DNA of 61,954 nucleotides from Deltaproteobacteria bacterium (GCA_022843175.1 JALHOE010000027.1:1-61954); one strand, 5' to 3'. Counted from the first letter of the stretch, positions 41,047 through 51,433 are shown. The notes: generated by a model not told the origin, from the sequence alone. Numbers and translations: made by a program.

Positions 41047-44000
41047 TCAGGCGACGGCGTGCGTGGGCTTGGCCGCGATCTTCTTGTCGACCGTGGTGAG
41101 GTCGACGCTGGTGAGCGCCGAGATGCCCGGCTCGGGCATGGTGACGCCGTAGAGGACGTCGACCATCTGCATCGTGCGCTTGATGTGCGTGATGAGGATG
41201 AACTGCGAGCGGTCCGTCATGGTGCGGATCGCCTCGTTGTAGCGGGCGACGTTCGCTTCATCGAGGGGGGCGTCGACCTCGTCGAGGATGCAGAACGGCG
41301 AGGGCCGGATCTGGAACATCGCGAAGATGAGGGACACGGCGGTGAGCGCCTTCTCGCCGCCGGACATCAGCTCGATGTTGCCGATCTTCTTGCCGGGCGG
41401 CTGGGCGACGATCTCGATTCCGGTCTCCAGGAGGTCGTCCGGGTTCGTCATCGTGAGGTGCGCGCGACCGCCGCGGAACATCTTGGGGAACAGGAGCTGG
41501 AACCGCTCGTTGACCGCGTCGAACGTCTCCTTGAAGAGGCGCTTGGACTCGCGGTCCATCTGCTCGATCGCCTTCTGCAGATCGCTGAGCGCCTTGTCGA
41601 GATCGGCCTTCTGCTCGACGTAGTTCTTGTAGCGGCCCTCGCCCTCTTCGTACTCGCGCTTGGCGTCGAGGTTGACCGAGCCGAGGCGGTCGATGAGGCC
41701 GTGCAGCTCCTGAATGCGGGCGCGGTGCTCCTCGCCGGGGATGTCTCGCAGGTGGTAGTCGCCGACGACGCGCGCGAGCTCGAGGCCGCGGAATTTCTCG
41801 GCGACGACCTCGAGGAGATTGCGCATCTCGATGACCAGCTCGCGCAGGCGCATCTCGTGCGCCACGCGATGCTTCTCGGCTTGCTCGGCCGCGGCGCGGA
41901 GCGCCTTGAGGTCGCCCTCGTGGCTGAGCATGGCGGCGCGCGCCTCTTCGTGGGCCTGCTTGGCGGCGCCGAGCTCGTCGCGGCGCTGGTGGGCGTCGAC
42001 GACCGCGAGCTCGAGCTTCTCGCGCGAGGTGAAGAGCAGCCCGGCGAGCTCGCCCTGCCGGCGGGCGCCGGCGATGAGCTCCTCGTTGAGGCGACGCTCG
42101 CGCTCGATGAGCTCGTTGGCCGAGCGTGACAGGCGCTCGAGCGCACCCTCGATGCCGCGGGTCTTCTCCTTGGCGCGGGCGACCTGGATCTTGCGCTCCG
42201 TCGCCACCTGGCGGCGTGCATCGAGCTCCTCGCGCTGGGTGTCGGCGTCGCGCTGCGCGTCCTCGACCTCGCCCTCGCAGAGGAGCTGCTCCTCGCGCGA
42301 CGACTCGAGATCGGCGCGCGCCGTCGACTGCTCGCCCTCGGCCTCGGCCAAGCGCTCGGCCATGTCCTGCAGCTCGGCGACCAGCGACTCGAGCCGCGTG
42401 CGCGTGCGCTGCAGCTCGTTCTCGCCGGAGCGGAGGTCTTTCTCGGCGCCGACGAGCGCGATCTCTCCGCGGTGCTCGGCCTGCCGCGCGTGGTCGAGCG
42501 CGGTGCCCGTCTCGGCGATGCCGGCGCGGAGCGCCTGATGGCGCGCGACGAGCTCGCTCACGACGCCATCGAGGCGCGACACGACCTCGGACAGCTCGCG
42601 CGTCTCGCGTTTGCTCTCGAGCATGCCGGCGGCGAGCTGCTCGCGCTGACCGGCCGCGATGCGACCGTCGGCGTGGAAGACCTCGCCCTCGAGGGTGACG
42701 ATCGCGTGCGGCGGGCGTTCGCTGAGCCGCGCGGCGATGCGATGGGCCGCGTCGAAGTCGCGCGCGACGACGATGTCGCCGAGCACGGCGTGGACGATTT
42801 CTTCGTCCTCCGGGCGGAACCGGACGAGGTCGGCGAAGTAGCCGAGCGTGTCGTCGGCGAGGTCCGCCGGGAGCGCGGGGCGCGCGTTGCCGACGTGCTT
42901 GCCGTCGCGCGGCAGGAATACCGCGCGGCCCTTGTTCTCGTCGCGCAGCCAATGCGCGAGCTCGATGGCCTTGTGCTCGTCGGTGACGATGAGCGTCTGC
43001 AGGTGCTCGCCCATCGCGGCGGCGAGCGCCTGCGTGAGCTCCGGCGGCGGCTCGATCAAGTCTGCGAGCATGCCGAGGACGCCGGGATCGCGGCGGTGGA
43101 TGACGTTGCGCACGCCCTGCCCCACGCCCTCGAGCCGCGACTGCACCTCGAGGAGCGCGTGCATGCGCGACCGCGCGCGCGACAGCTCGTGCTTGTTGGT
43201 GTCGAGCTCCCTCTCGCTGCCGATGACCTCTCGCTTCAGCTCGGTGAGCTTCTGCTCGAGGATCTCGCGCTCGTCCTTCGAGGTGGTCTTTCCGCTGCGG
43301 AGATCCTCCACCATGCGGTGGAGCTCCTGCGTACGCGCGACGAGCTCCATTTGGCGCGCCTCGAGCTCCTCGCGCTCGCCATAGAGCTTCTCGCGGCGCT
43401 GCTCGACGTCGGAGCGGCGGCGGTCGAAGCCCTGGAGCGCGGCCTCGGCGCGGGCGATCCGCGCGGCGATCTCGCCGGTGCGGCGGCGGAGGTCGGCGAG
43501 GCGGCGATCGGCCTCTTGCGCGCGGGCCGTGGACTCCTGGAGGCGCTCCTCCTCGATCGCGAGCGCCTCGGCGGCGCCCTCTTCTTCTTCGCGATGGAGC
43601 TCGAGGTCCATCGCGAAGCGGGCCTGCTCGCCGGAGAGCGACTCGCGCTCGGCGCTGATCGACGACAGGTCGCGCGACGCGTCGAGCTCGCGGTCGCGGA
43701 GCGACTTGAGCTGGTCCTTGGCGCGCGCGATCTCGGCCTCGAGCGCGCGGACCTCGTTGTCGGCGGTGAAGTGGGCCGTCTGCGCGCCCTCGAGCACTCG
43801 CTCGGCCTCGAGCGCGTGGAGCCGCAGGCCCTCGAGCTCGGCCTCGCGGGCGACGAGCGCGGTGCGCCGCTCGTCGGACTCCTGCGTGGAGACGTTGAGC
43901 GCGTCGCTCACGTGCTTCTGCATCGCCACGATGCCGAGATACTTGTGGCTCGCCTCGTGGAGCACGAGGTCGTCGAGCTCGGCGCGGTAGGCGAGGTAGC

Positions 44001-44649
44001 GATCCGCCTTTTGCGCCTGGCGCTTGAGCGAGGCGAGCGACTTCTCGAGCTCGGTGATGATGTCGCCGACGCGCAGCAGGTTCTGCTGGGTGAGCTCCAT
44101 CTTGCGCTCGGCCTGCTTGCGCTTGCTCTTGTACTTGGTGATGCCGGCGGCCTCTTCGATGAGCATGCGCCGGTCCTCCGGCTTGCTCGACACGATGAGC
44201 CCGACCTTGCCCTGCTCGATGATCGCGTAGGCCTTGGTGCCCGCGCCGGTGCCGAGGAACAGGTCGGTCACGTCCTTGAGGCGGACCTGCGTCTTGTTGA
44301 TCAGGTATTCGCTGTTGCCGGTGCGGTCGAGGCGACGGGTGACCGCGATCTCGGGGTAGTCGCGGTACTCGACGGGCGCGTTGCCGTCGGTGTTCTCGAA
44401 CGTGAGGGTGACCTCGGCCATGCCGCCCGGCCCGCGGGTCTCGCTGCCGTTGAAGATGACGTCCTCCATGGCCCGGCCGCGGAGGTGCTTGGCGGACTGC
44501 TCGCCCATGCACCAGCGAATCGCGTCGACGATGTTGGATTTGCCGCACCCGTTCGGACCGACGATTCCGGTGACGTCGTGATCGAACTTGAGGACCGTGC
44601 GATCGACGAAGGACTTGAACCCGACGATCTCGAGCTTCTTCAGCTTCAT
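41047..44649 (-). CDS. smc: Chromosome segregation protein SMC
   Basis: Predicted 1200-aa ATPase. Walker A GPNGCGKSN (about residues 31-39), long coiled coils (about 170-500 and 680-1030), hinge in the middle (around GVGQGVRNVIHRRDPGVLG), signature motif MSGGEKALTAV and Walker B FCILDEVDAPLDEANV. Full bacterial Smc length. Works with ScpA/ScpB in chromosome organisation. The ATG 44649 start gives the usual MKLKKLEIVGFKSF N-terminus. Confidence 0.96.
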   Translation of the reverse strand: MKLKKLEIVGFKSFVDRTVLKFDHDVTGIVGPNGCGKSNIVDAIRWCMGEQSAKHLRGRAMEDVIFNGSETRGPGGMAEVTLTFENTDGNAPVEYRDYPEIAVTRRLDRTGNSEYLINKTQVRLKDVTDLFLGTGAGTKAYAIIEQGKVGLIVSSKPEDRRMLIEEAAGITKYKSKRKQAERKMELTQQNLLRVGDIITELEKSLASLKRQAQKADRYLAYRAELDDLVLHEASHKYLGIVAMQKHVSDALNVSTQESDERRTALVAREAELEGLRLHALEAERVLEGAQTAHFTADNEVRALEAEIARAKDQLKSLRDRELDASRDLSSISAERESLSGEQARFAMDLELHREEEEGAAEALAIEEERLQESTARAQEADRRLADLRRRTGEIAARIARAEAALQGFDRRRSDVEQRREKLYGEREELEARQMELVARTQELHRMVEDLRSGKTTSKDEREILEQKLTELKREVIGSERELDTNKHELSRARSRMHALLEVQSRLEGVGQGVRNVIHRRDPGVLGMLADLIEPPPELTQALAAAMGEHLQTLIVTDEHKAIELAHWLRDENKGRAVFLPRDGKHVGNARPALPADLADDTLGYFADLVRFRPEDEEIVHAVLGDIVVARDFDAAHRIAARLSERPPHAIVTLEGEVFHADGRIAAGQREQLAAGMLESKRETRELSEVVSRLDGVVSELVARHQALRAGIAETGTALDHARQAEHRGEIALVGAEKDLRSGENELQRTRTRLESLVAELQDMAERLAEAEGEQSTARADLESSREEQLLCEGEVEDAQRDADTQREELDARRQVATERKIQVARAKEKTRGIEGALERLSRSANELIERERRLNEELIAGARRQGELAGLLFTSREKLELAVVDAHQRRDELGAAKQAHEEARAAMLSHEGDLKALRAAAEQAEKHRVAHEMRLRELVIEMRNLLEVVAEKFRGLELARVVGDYHLRDIPGEEHRARIQELHGLIDRLGSVNLDAKREYEEGEGRYKNYVEQKADLDKALSDLQKAIEQMDRESKRLFKETFDAVNERFQLLFPKMFRGGRAHLTMTNPDDLLETGIEIVAQPPGKKIGNIELMSGGEKALTAVSLIFAMFQIRPSPFCILDEVDAPLDEANVARYNEAIRTMTDRSQFILITHIKRTMQMVDVLYGVTMPEPGISALTSVDLTTVDKKIAAKPTHAVA

Positions 44650-44910
44650 GTGCGCCCTAGCAGCCGGGTTGCGAAGTGCCCTTCTTCGTCCAGCATCGAG
44701 ACCGGCTCGGTGACTGGTGCCAAAGGACGAACCCAGTAGTGAACAGAGGAGTAGGGTGCCCAGCCGTGGGGTGCAAGCCTCGCTGCGGGACAGGCGGATT
44801 TTGGCGCGAAAACCGCGCTCGCGCAACGTGACCCCGATCCGCCGGTTCAGGCCTGAACACCCGCTCCGGGTGGCCGCCCGGCCGTGGTGGAACATCCTCT
44901 GGAGAAAGCC

Positions 44911-45456
44911 ATGCTGGAACCGTTCTTCGGATTGCTCGCCTGCCTCGTGATCTACTTCGGCGTGTGGGCCGCCCGAAAGCTGTCGAGTGAGTTCACCCGC
45001 GACACCTCGTTCGAGAAATGGTGCGCGTCGCAGCCGATGATTGTCGCGTTCCGTTGTCACGGCGAGGCCCGCGACACCCGGTTTCGGCTGCGGCAGGCGC
45101 TCGCCCCGCACGACGAGGTGGTGAACCTGCACGGCGGCGCGCCCTGGCAGTACTACCGCTTCGACGTCGAGGTCCGCGAGCTCTCCGAGTCGGTCGTCGC
45201 GGTGCACATCGCCTCGGCGATCCCCCAGCGCGGCGACTGGACGGAGCGCGCCGACGCGGCCGAGCTGGTGAAGCAGATCCTGCAAACGGCGCCGATCGCC
45301 GAGGTGTGGCTGCACGGACAGCTGCACCCGAGCGAGGCGCGCTCGCATTCGCGCGACCAACGCGGCTGGATCGGCCGCGTCGCGGAGGGCGGCGCCCTCG
45401 AGGTGACGCCGATGATCGGGAAGCCGGAGTGGGCGTCGCAGCCCGAGGCCGCATAG
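44911..45456 (+). CDS. Hypothetical membrane-anchored protein
   Basis: Predicted 181-aa protein with one N-terminal membrane helix (MLEPFFGLLACLVIYFGVWAA) and a soluble part without known motif. ATG 44911 follows GGAGAAAG. The gap to smc (44650-44910) holds its upstream region and nothing else clear. Followed 20 bp later by another small gene on the same strand. Confidence 0.6.
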   Translation: MLEPFFGLLACLVIYFGVWAARKLSSEFTRDTSFEKWCASQPMIVAFRCHGEARDTRFRLRQALAPHDEVVNLHGGAPWQYYRFDVEVRELSESVVAVHIASAIPQRGDWTERADAAELVKQILQTAPIAEVWLHGQLHPSEARSHSRDQRGWIGRVAEGGALEVTPMIGKPEWASQPEAA

Positions 45457-45476
45457 TTGCGCTACACTTTCTCGCA

Positions 45477-45854
45477 ATGGACGAAGCCGCAGACGCCGAG
45501 CGCCGCGCGATCCTCGATCACTGCAACGACGAGATCATCGCGCTCCTCAAGGAAGCGGCCGCCGACGGCGTCGACTTCAACGAGGCCGTCGTGCTCGTCG
45601 CCGACTCCCGCGACGATCTCGGCAAGCGCGTGGTCGATGCGTGCGCCGAGGTCGGCCAGCCGGTGAGCGGGGCCGACGTCTACGTCGTCGGCGTGCACGT
45701 CTCGCTCGGCCGCGAGATCCTCCGCCGCGTCGCCCCGGCGCACCTCGAGGACCTCGACGCGCAGCCGCCGCCGCACGCCGCGCACTTGCTGTGCTTCGCT
45801 GCGGGAGGGGTGCGCTCGACATTCGTCGCCGAGCGGCCCATCGCGCAGGCGTGA
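45477..45854 (+). CDS. Hypothetical protein, 125 aa
   Basis: Soluble acidic protein with a central segment EAVVLVADSRDDLGKRVVDAC; no family recognised. It lies between two other small genes on the same strand (20 bp and 1 bp gaps), probably an operon. Confidence 0.6.
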   Translation: MDEAADAERRAILDHCNDEIIALLKEAAADGVDFNEAVVLVADSRDDLGKRVVDACAEVGQPVSGADVYVVGVHVSLGREILRRVAPAHLEDLDAQPPPHAAHLLCFAAGGVRSTFVAERPIAQA

Positions 45855-45855
45855 G

Positions 45856-46335
45856 ATGACGGTCTCGATCCCCGCGTTTCCGCCCCCCGAGCCGGCCGAT
45901 CCCGACGAGGTGGGCTGGCCGATGTGCACCGCCGCGGCCTACTGGCGCCAGGGGCGCTACGCCGAGGCCATCAAGGAGGTCGAGGTCGCGGCCCGTGCGG
46001 CCGGCGAGCTCGGGCTCGTGGCGCGGCGCAACGAGCTCGCGATGGCCGGCGCCACCCTCGCCATGTACGTGCAGAGCGAGGACGCCGAGCCGTCGTCGGT
46101 CGTCGTGTCGCACGAGTATCCCTCGCTCGAGGTGATGGAGGAGCTCCTCAAGGAGACGACGGCGGCGCCGGAGGAGAAGGAGCTCGCGTCGATGCCGATC
46201 GCGACGACGCTGCCCTCCGGCATCTTCGGCGCGGGCGCGCGCAACCCGAAGATGCGCCGGCTGTTCCCGAAGCCCGAGCAGCCGCTGCAGCTCGACTTCG
46301 AGGGCTCGTTCTTGCGCAAGAAACCCACGAAGTAG
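45856..46335 (+). CDS. Hypothetical protein with one TPR-like segment
   Basis: Predicted 159-aa soluble protein. AAAYWRQGRYAEAIKEVEVAARAAGELG has the size and Ala/Gly/Tyr pattern of a single tetratricopeptide repeat. Last gene of the small operon 44911-46335. Confidence 0.6.
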   Translation: MTVSIPAFPPPEPADPDEVGWPMCTAAAYWRQGRYAEAIKEVEVAARAAGELGLVARRNELAMAGATLAMYVQSEDAEPSSVVVSHEYPSLEVMEELLKETTAAPEEKELASMPIATTLPSGIFGAGARNPKMRRLFPKPEQPLQLDFEGSFLRKKPTK

Positions 46336-46352
46336 GCGAGCGCAGCCGCACG

Positions 46353-47489
46353 CTACGCCACGTTGCGCGATGCGCTCGCGCACTCGAGCGCGCGCGTCGA
46401 GAGCTCGAAGAACTTGTACTGCGCGCGGATCGAGCCCATCCCGAAGTTCTTCGTCACCGCCAGCGAGAGGTTCAGATCGGGGTCCGCCCACGCGCCCGAG
46501 CCGCCGTAGCCATCATGGCCGAAGCCTCGCGGCGGTGGCTTCCTGCGCGCGGTGTGCAAACGCGCATAGCCGAGCCGCCACTCCGCGGGGACCAGGGTCA
46601 CGCGATCGCGTCCGTGGACGTGCTGGTCGATCGCGCGCTCCAGCGTGCGGCGGGACAGGAGGCGCACCCCGTCGAGCTCGCCGCCGTTGGCGAGCGCCGC
46701 GTACATCCGCGCGAGCGCGCGCGCCGTGAACACGCCGTTCGACGACGGAATACACGCCGCCATGACCTCGTCGCGCGAGACGTCGAAGTCGTACATGCCC
46801 GGCGGGAGCAACGCCTGCGCGAAGGGGATCGGCGGACGGAACCAACGCGGCGGGAAGTCGCGCTTCTCGGCCACGCTCGAGACGCACAAGCGCGCGGCGA
46901 TACGGCGCGCTGCCTCGGGCGTCTGCACGTAGAAGTGATCGAGCCCGAGCGGCTCGGCGATCTCGCGCTGCACGAACTGCTGCAAGCGCACGCCGGTGAC
47001 CTTCTCGACGATCCCCCCCGCGAGGAAGCCGAACGTGAGGCCGTGATAACTACTGCGCGGCCCACGGTCTTGCGGAGCGGCGCGTTCGAGGCGCGCGAGC
47101 ATTCCGTCCCAGTCGAGGAGATCGCGCGCGTGGCTGACCAGCCGTCGCACGTCGTAGAGACCCGCGCGATGGGTCAGGAGATCGCGCACGGTGACGTTTG
47201 CGGCGAAGCGCGGCCAGTAGTCGGCGATCGGGCGGTCGTACTCCACGAGCCCGCGATCGACGAGAATGTGGATCGCCGTCGCGACGACGCCCTTGGTGGT
47301 GCTGTATGCGACGCACGGCGTCTCACGCGCCCACGGCGTGCCGCTGCGATCGCGGGCGCCGATCCACACATCGACCACCGATTGGCCGTGCTGGTAGACG
47401 GCGAGCGCGCTGCCGGCTCCGCGTTGGTTGACGGTCGCCGCCCACTCGCGGACCAGCGGCTCGAACTGCGGCGCGTAGAGACCGTGCAT
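46353..47489 (-). CDS. Serine hydrolase (class C beta-lactamase / EstA family)
   Basis: Predicted 378-aa cytoplasmic esterase-type protein, no signal peptide. The nucleophile motif SxxK is in AYSTTKGVVATA (Ser about 68), the Tyr motif is SSYHGLTFG, and RDLLTHRAGL is typical of the family. The third motif region reads GHDGYGGSGAWAD. Most members hydrolyse esters rather than beta-lactams. Confidence 0.85.
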   Translation of the reverse strand: MHGLYAPQFEPLVREWAATVNQRGAGSALAVYQHGQSVVDVWIGARDRSGTPWARETPCVAYSTTKGVVATAIHILVDRGLVEYDRPIADYWPRFAANVTVRDLLTHRAGLYDVRRLVSHARDLLDWDGMLARLERAAPQDRGPRSSYHGLTFGFLAGGIVEKVTGVRLQQFVQREIAEPLGLDHFYVQTPEAARRIAARLCVSSVAEKRDFPPRWFRPPIPFAQALLPPGMYDFDVSRDEVMAACIPSSNGVFTARALARMYAALANGGELDGVRLLSRRTLERAIDQHVHGRDRVTLVPAEWRLGYARLHTARRKPPPRGFGHDGYGGSGAWADPDLNLSLAVTKNFGMGSIRAQYKFFELSTRALECASASRNVA

Positions 47490-47605
47490 GACTGCGATTC
47501 TACGCCCGCTCCTCCTCGGGGACCGGTCGGCTGCGGGATTCCAGCGACCACGGCCAGGGGGAGTGCTCGGGAACCCGAGACGGTGCGACGTGTCTGTCCG
47601 AGAAC

Positions 47606-49726
47606 ATGACGCGCTTCGCCCCTTCCGCGCTCGCTTCGCTCGCCCTCCTTGGTTGCCACGGGAGCCTGCCGGCCGCGGCTCCGACGATCCTCCCCCTACG
47701 CACGCTCCACCTCTACGAGACGGGCGTCGGCTACTTCGAACGCTCGGGCGAGCTCGGCTCGGCGTCGGCTGCGACGCTGCCGGTCCCCGGTGGACACCTC
47801 GACGACGCGCTGAAGACACTCGTCATCCTCAGCGCCGACGGGAAGGTGAGCGTGCAGGGCTTCGCGTTCGGGAGCAGCGTCAGCAAGGGCATGGCCCGCG
47901 CGCAGTCGGGCCTGCCGCTCGAGGCCGGGGCCCCGCTCACCTACCGCGCGCTCCTTCAATCGTTGAAGGGCGCCTCGGTGGAGGTCACGACCAAAGCGGG
48001 GCTCGTTCGCGGGCGCATCGTCGACGTGGTCGAAGACACCGAGACGAAGGAACCCGACGAGAAGAAGGCGGGCGACGAGAAGAAGACCGGTGCGAGCGAG
48101 TCCAAGGAGCTCACGGTGCTGCTCCTGTCCGACAAGGGCGAGATCGTCCGGATCCGTGCGGCGGACACGACCGCGGTTCGCCCCACCGATCCCGCGTACG
48201 CGCTGCGCCTCGGGTCATCGCTCGACGCGCTGTCGACCGCGAACGCCTCCACCGCGAGGCCGCTCACGCTGCTCGGCGGCGCCAAGGGCCCGGTGACGTT
48301 CGGCTACATCGCCGAGACCCCCGTCTGGCGCGCGTCGTACCGCCTCATCTTCTCGCCCGATCGCAGGTCGGCGGTGCTCCAGGGCTGGGCGCTCGTGCAC
48401 AACGACACCGACGAGCCGTGGCGCGGAGTGCAGGTCTCCCTCGTCAACGGACGCCCCGACTCGTTCCTCTTCCCGCTCGCGGCGCCTCGCTACGGCAAGC
48501 GCGCGCTCGTCACGCCGGAGAACGAGCTCTCCACGGTGCCGCAGCTGATGCAGAAGACCCCCGACGAGATCTGGGGCGATCACCTGGACCTCGCCGAGTC
48601 GGCCGGCGGCGGGTCGAGCACCTCGATGGGCTACGGGTCGGGGTCGGGCAGCGGCGTGGGGTATGGATCCGGCTCGGGCAAGATCACCGGCTACTCGGGC
48701 ACGATCACCGGCTCGAGCTCGCTCTTGTCGGTCGGCGACCTCGCGGGCGTCTCGTCCGCGACCGGAGTCGAGAGCGGCGCGCTCTTCACGTATGCGCTCG
48801 GCGACCGACTCGATCTCGGCGCGCATCACAGCGCGCTCGTCCCGTTCCTCTCGCAGAGCATCGGCGTCGAGGCGATCACCTGGATCGACGGCTCGTCGGC
48901 GCGCGCCGCGGCTCGGTTCGTGAACGAGACCAAGCAGACGTTGCCCGCGGGGACGATCGCGTTCTTCGCAGACGCGAAGAACGGCGCGTTCGTCGGCGAG
49001 TCGGCGCTCGATCGTCTCAAGCCCGGCGAGCGTCGCTTCATCGAGTTCGGCGCCGATCTCGACGTCGATCTCGAGCAGACGGTGACCTCGACGAAGGAGG
49101 AGACCAAGAAGGTGCGCTTCGTGAACGGCGCGCTCGAGGAGCATTTCTTGAGGACCAGCGTCGGCGAGTGGAAGCTCGAGAACCGGAGCGGCCAGGGACG
49201 CGACGTGTACGTGGTGCTCAAATACGATCGCAACACGAAGCTCACCGGCCCCGACAAGCAGGACTACGACACCGCGAGCAACCGCCCCGTGGGCGTGTTC
49301 CGTGTCGAGGCGAGCTCCAAGGTGACCAAGGCCGTCACCGCCGTCGAGGGCCTCTCGCGCAAGACGCAGCTGTCGTCCCTCAAAGCGGCGCGTCTCCTCG
49401 AGCTCGCCGCGTCGAAGAACCTCCTCGCCGACGAACGCGCTGCGCTCGGCGAAGCAGCGGCGAAGCAGAAGGATCTGGAGGAGACGCGCGCAGCCCTCGA
49501 CAAGGTGGGCCACGACATCACCACCACCGAGCAGGACATCGTGCGGCTCCGCGAGAACCTCAAGGCCGCGGCGGTCGAGAAGTCGAACGCGCCGAACCCG
49601 TTCGCCAAGCGCCTGCTCGACGCGGAGGACGCGCTCGCGTCGCATCGAAAGAAGCGCGAGGCGCTCGACAAGGAGCTCGGCGCGCGACGCGACGCCGTGA
49701 AGACCGCGCTCGAGAAGCTGAAGTGA
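47606..49726 (+). CDS. Large lipoprotein with DUF4139-like domain
   Basis: Predicted 706-aa exported protein (lipobox LLGCH). The middle region (about residues 225-500: TFGYIAETPVWRASYRLIF, LQGWALVHNDTDEPWRGVQ, VSLVNGRPDSF) matches DUF4139 / mucoidy-inhibitor-like proteins. A Gly/Ser-rich linker (GYGSGSGSGVGYGSGSG) lies near residue 345, and a coiled coil fills the last 100 residues. Function unknown. Confidence 0.75.
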   Translation: MTRFAPSALASLALLGCHGSLPAAAPTILPLRTLHLYETGVGYFERSGELGSASAATLPVPGGHLDDALKTLVILSADGKVSVQGFAFGSSVSKGMARAQSGLPLEAGAPLTYRALLQSLKGASVEVTTKAGLVRGRIVDVVEDTETKEPDEKKAGDEKKTGASESKELTVLLLSDKGEIVRIRAADTTAVRPTDPAYALRLGSSLDALSTANASTARPLTLLGGAKGPVTFGYIAETPVWRASYRLIFSPDRRSAVLQGWALVHNDTDEPWRGVQVSLVNGRPDSFLFPLAAPRYGKRALVTPENELSTVPQLMQKTPDEIWGDHLDLAESAGGGSSTSMGYGSGSGSGVGYGSGSGKITGYSGTITGSSSLLSVGDLAGVSSATGVESGALFTYALGDRLDLGAHHSALVPFLSQSIGVEAITWIDGSSARAAARFVNETKQTLPAGTIAFFADAKNGAFVGESALDRLKPGERRFIEFGADLDVDLEQTVTSTKEETKKVRFVNGALEEHFLRTSVGEWKLENRSGQGRDVYVVLKYDRNTKLTGPDKQDYDTASNRPVGVFRVEASSKVTKAVTAVEGLSRKTQLSSLKAARLLELAASKNLLADERAALGEAAAKQKDLEETRAALDKVGHDITTTEQDIVRLRENLKAAAVEKSNAPNPFAKRLLDAEDALASHRKKREALDKELGARRDAVKTALEKLK

Positions 49727-49757
49727 GAAGTGAATCCGCCGACGCCGGCGCCCGTTC

Positions 49758-51317
49758 TCAGAACTTGATCGGCGCCGGGGTCGTCTCGTCCTTGGTGCTG
49801 CCGGTGCCGAGCTGTCCGTAGGTGTTGTCGCCCCAGCAGTACCACTGCGACGACGCGCGCGCGCAGGTGTGGAGCCCGCCGGCGGAGAGCGCGGTCGGCG
49901 CGGTGAGGCCGAGCACCGTCGCCGGGGTGGAGCGGCTCGCGCCCGCGCCGAGGCCGCCGTCGCCGATCTGACCGCCCTCGTTGCTCCCCCAGCACTTCAC
50001 CACCCCGTCGTTCATGCGCGCGCACGCGTGCCATCCGCCGACGCTGAGCTCGACGACCGGCTTGGCGAGGCCGAGCACCGTCTTCGGCGTCGGCTCGTGC
50101 ACGGTGCTCGATTTGGTGCCGATCCCGATCTGGCCGAGCTCGTTACGGCCCCAGCACTTCACGGTCTGATCCTCGAGCAGCGCGCACACGTGCGCGAAGC
50201 CGACGCCGACGTACTTCACCTTCGACAGGCCGGGCACCAACGCGGGGATGGTCTGCGAGCCCCCGGTCATCCCCGTGCCCATCTGGCCATACGCGTTCGA
50301 GCCCCAGCACTTCACCGTCGCGTCGTCGAGGACTCCGCAGGTCTGGCCGAAGAGCGTGCCCGCGTCGGAGCCGTGGGTGGAGAGCTGAACGACCTTCGAG
50401 CCGAATAGCTTCACGTCGACCGGCTTGGTCTCCGCGTACGACACCGCGCCGTTCCCGAGCTGACCGGCCTCGTTCTCGCCCCAGCACTTCACCGCGCCGG
50501 TGGAGAGCAGCGCACAGGAATGGTTGGGCCCGAGGGCCAGCTGCGTGACCGAGGAGAGCGCCGGCACGGTCGTGGGTGACGCCCAGTTGCCGCTGCCGGT
50601 GCCGCCAGTGCCCAGGCCGAGCTCACCCTGATCGTTGCGGCCCCAACACTTCACCGTGGTGTCGACGAGTCGCGCGCAGGTGTGACCGCCGCCCGCCGCG
50701 ACCTCGGCGACGTTGCTGACGCCGTAGACCGAGGCGCCCGGGGCGGTGACCGTCCCGCTGATCCCGAGCTGGTGGAAGATGTTGCGACCCCAGCACTTCG
50801 CGGTGAGGTCGGACATGCGCGCGCAGGTGTGATCGGTCCCCGCGGAGAGGTCGAGGACCGAGAGCGGACCGGCGTCGCCGCTCGAGTCGCTCGCGATGCT
50901 GTCCGCCATCGCGGTATCCGCGGCCGCGGAGTCGGTCGTGGCCGAGTCGGTCGTGCCCGAGTCGGTCGTGCCCGAGTCGGTCGTGCCCGAGTCGGTCGTG
51001 CCCGAGTCGGTGGTGACCGAGTCGGTCGTGCCCGAGTCGGTGGTGCCCGAGTCGGTGGTGACCGAATCGGCGGCAATGGTATCGCTCGTCGAGGACGTGT
51101 CTCCCGCCGACGTGTCCCCGGGCGTCGTATCGTCGATCGCGTCGGCGGCGGCGCTGTCCGCGGTCGAGGTGTCATCCGCCCCGGAGTCGTCTCCGTTCCC
51201 GTCGTTCGGCGAGCTCGCGCCGGTGTCGGCCGGCGGCAGGTTCTCGTCGGACGTGGCCCCGCTCCCGCAGGCCGAGAGCAGGATCGGGAGAAGGACGAGC
51301 GCGACTCGGCGATTCAT
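49758..51317 (-). CDS. RCC1-repeat lipoprotein
   Basis: Predicted 519-aa lipoprotein (lipobox LSACGS). A Thr/Asp/Ser-rich linker (residues about 25-145) includes the pentapeptide TTDSG/V repeated many times. It is followed by seven RCC1-type repeats, each with a CWG-N-x-x-GQ-x-G core (CWGRNDQGELGLG, CWGENEAGQLGNG and so on). It is a secreted seven-bladed propeller of a kind common in Myxococcota. Role unknown. Confidence 0.82.
   Translation of the reverse strand: MNRRVALVLLPILLSACGSGATSDENLPPADTGASSPNDGNGDDSGADDTSTADSAAADAIDDTTPGDTSAGDTSSTSDTIAADSVTTDSGTTDSGTTDSVTTDSGTTDSGTTDSGTTDSGTTDSATTDSAAADTAMADSIASDSSGDAGPLSVLDLSAGTDHTCARMSDLTAKCWGRNIFHQLGISGTVTAPGASVYGVSNVAEVAAGGGHTCARLVDTTVKCWGRNDQGELGLGTGGTGSGNWASPTTVPALSSVTQLALGPNHSCALLSTGAVKCWGENEAGQLGNGAVSYAETKPVDVKLFGSKVVQLSTHGSDAGTLFGQTCGVLDDATVKCWGSNAYGQMGTGMTGGSQTIPALVPGLSKVKYVGVGFAHVCALLEDQTVKCWGRNELGQIGIGTKSSTVHEPTPKTVLGLAKPVVELSVGGWHACARMNDGVVKCWGSNEGGQIGDGGLGAGASRSTPATVLGLTAPTALSAGGLHTCARASSQWYCWGDNTYGQLGTGSTKDETTPAPIKF
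50929..51070. repeat. Minisatellite of 15-bp units inside the RCC1 lipoprotein gene
   Basis: Repeats of GAGTCGGTCGTGCCC (plus strand) encode the TTDSG linker of the lipoprotein. Most units are identical, some with one or two changes (GTGACC or GGTGGTGCC). The copy number is likely to vary between strains; it keeps the frame because the unit is a multiple of three. Confidence 0.85.
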
Positions 51318-51433
51318 CCCGCGAGGACATGGAGCCCATGGCCCGGCGGCGCAACGAACATCGATCGCTCGGCCACGCCATTCGACCGCACCCCCGCGCC
51401 ACGCGGACCGACCTCGTGGAAGGGCCGTCCGCC

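Noticed and set aside
50929-51070. Regular short repeats resembling a CRISPR-like array
   Set aside because: No spacers: contiguous 15-bp units in frame with a protein linker.
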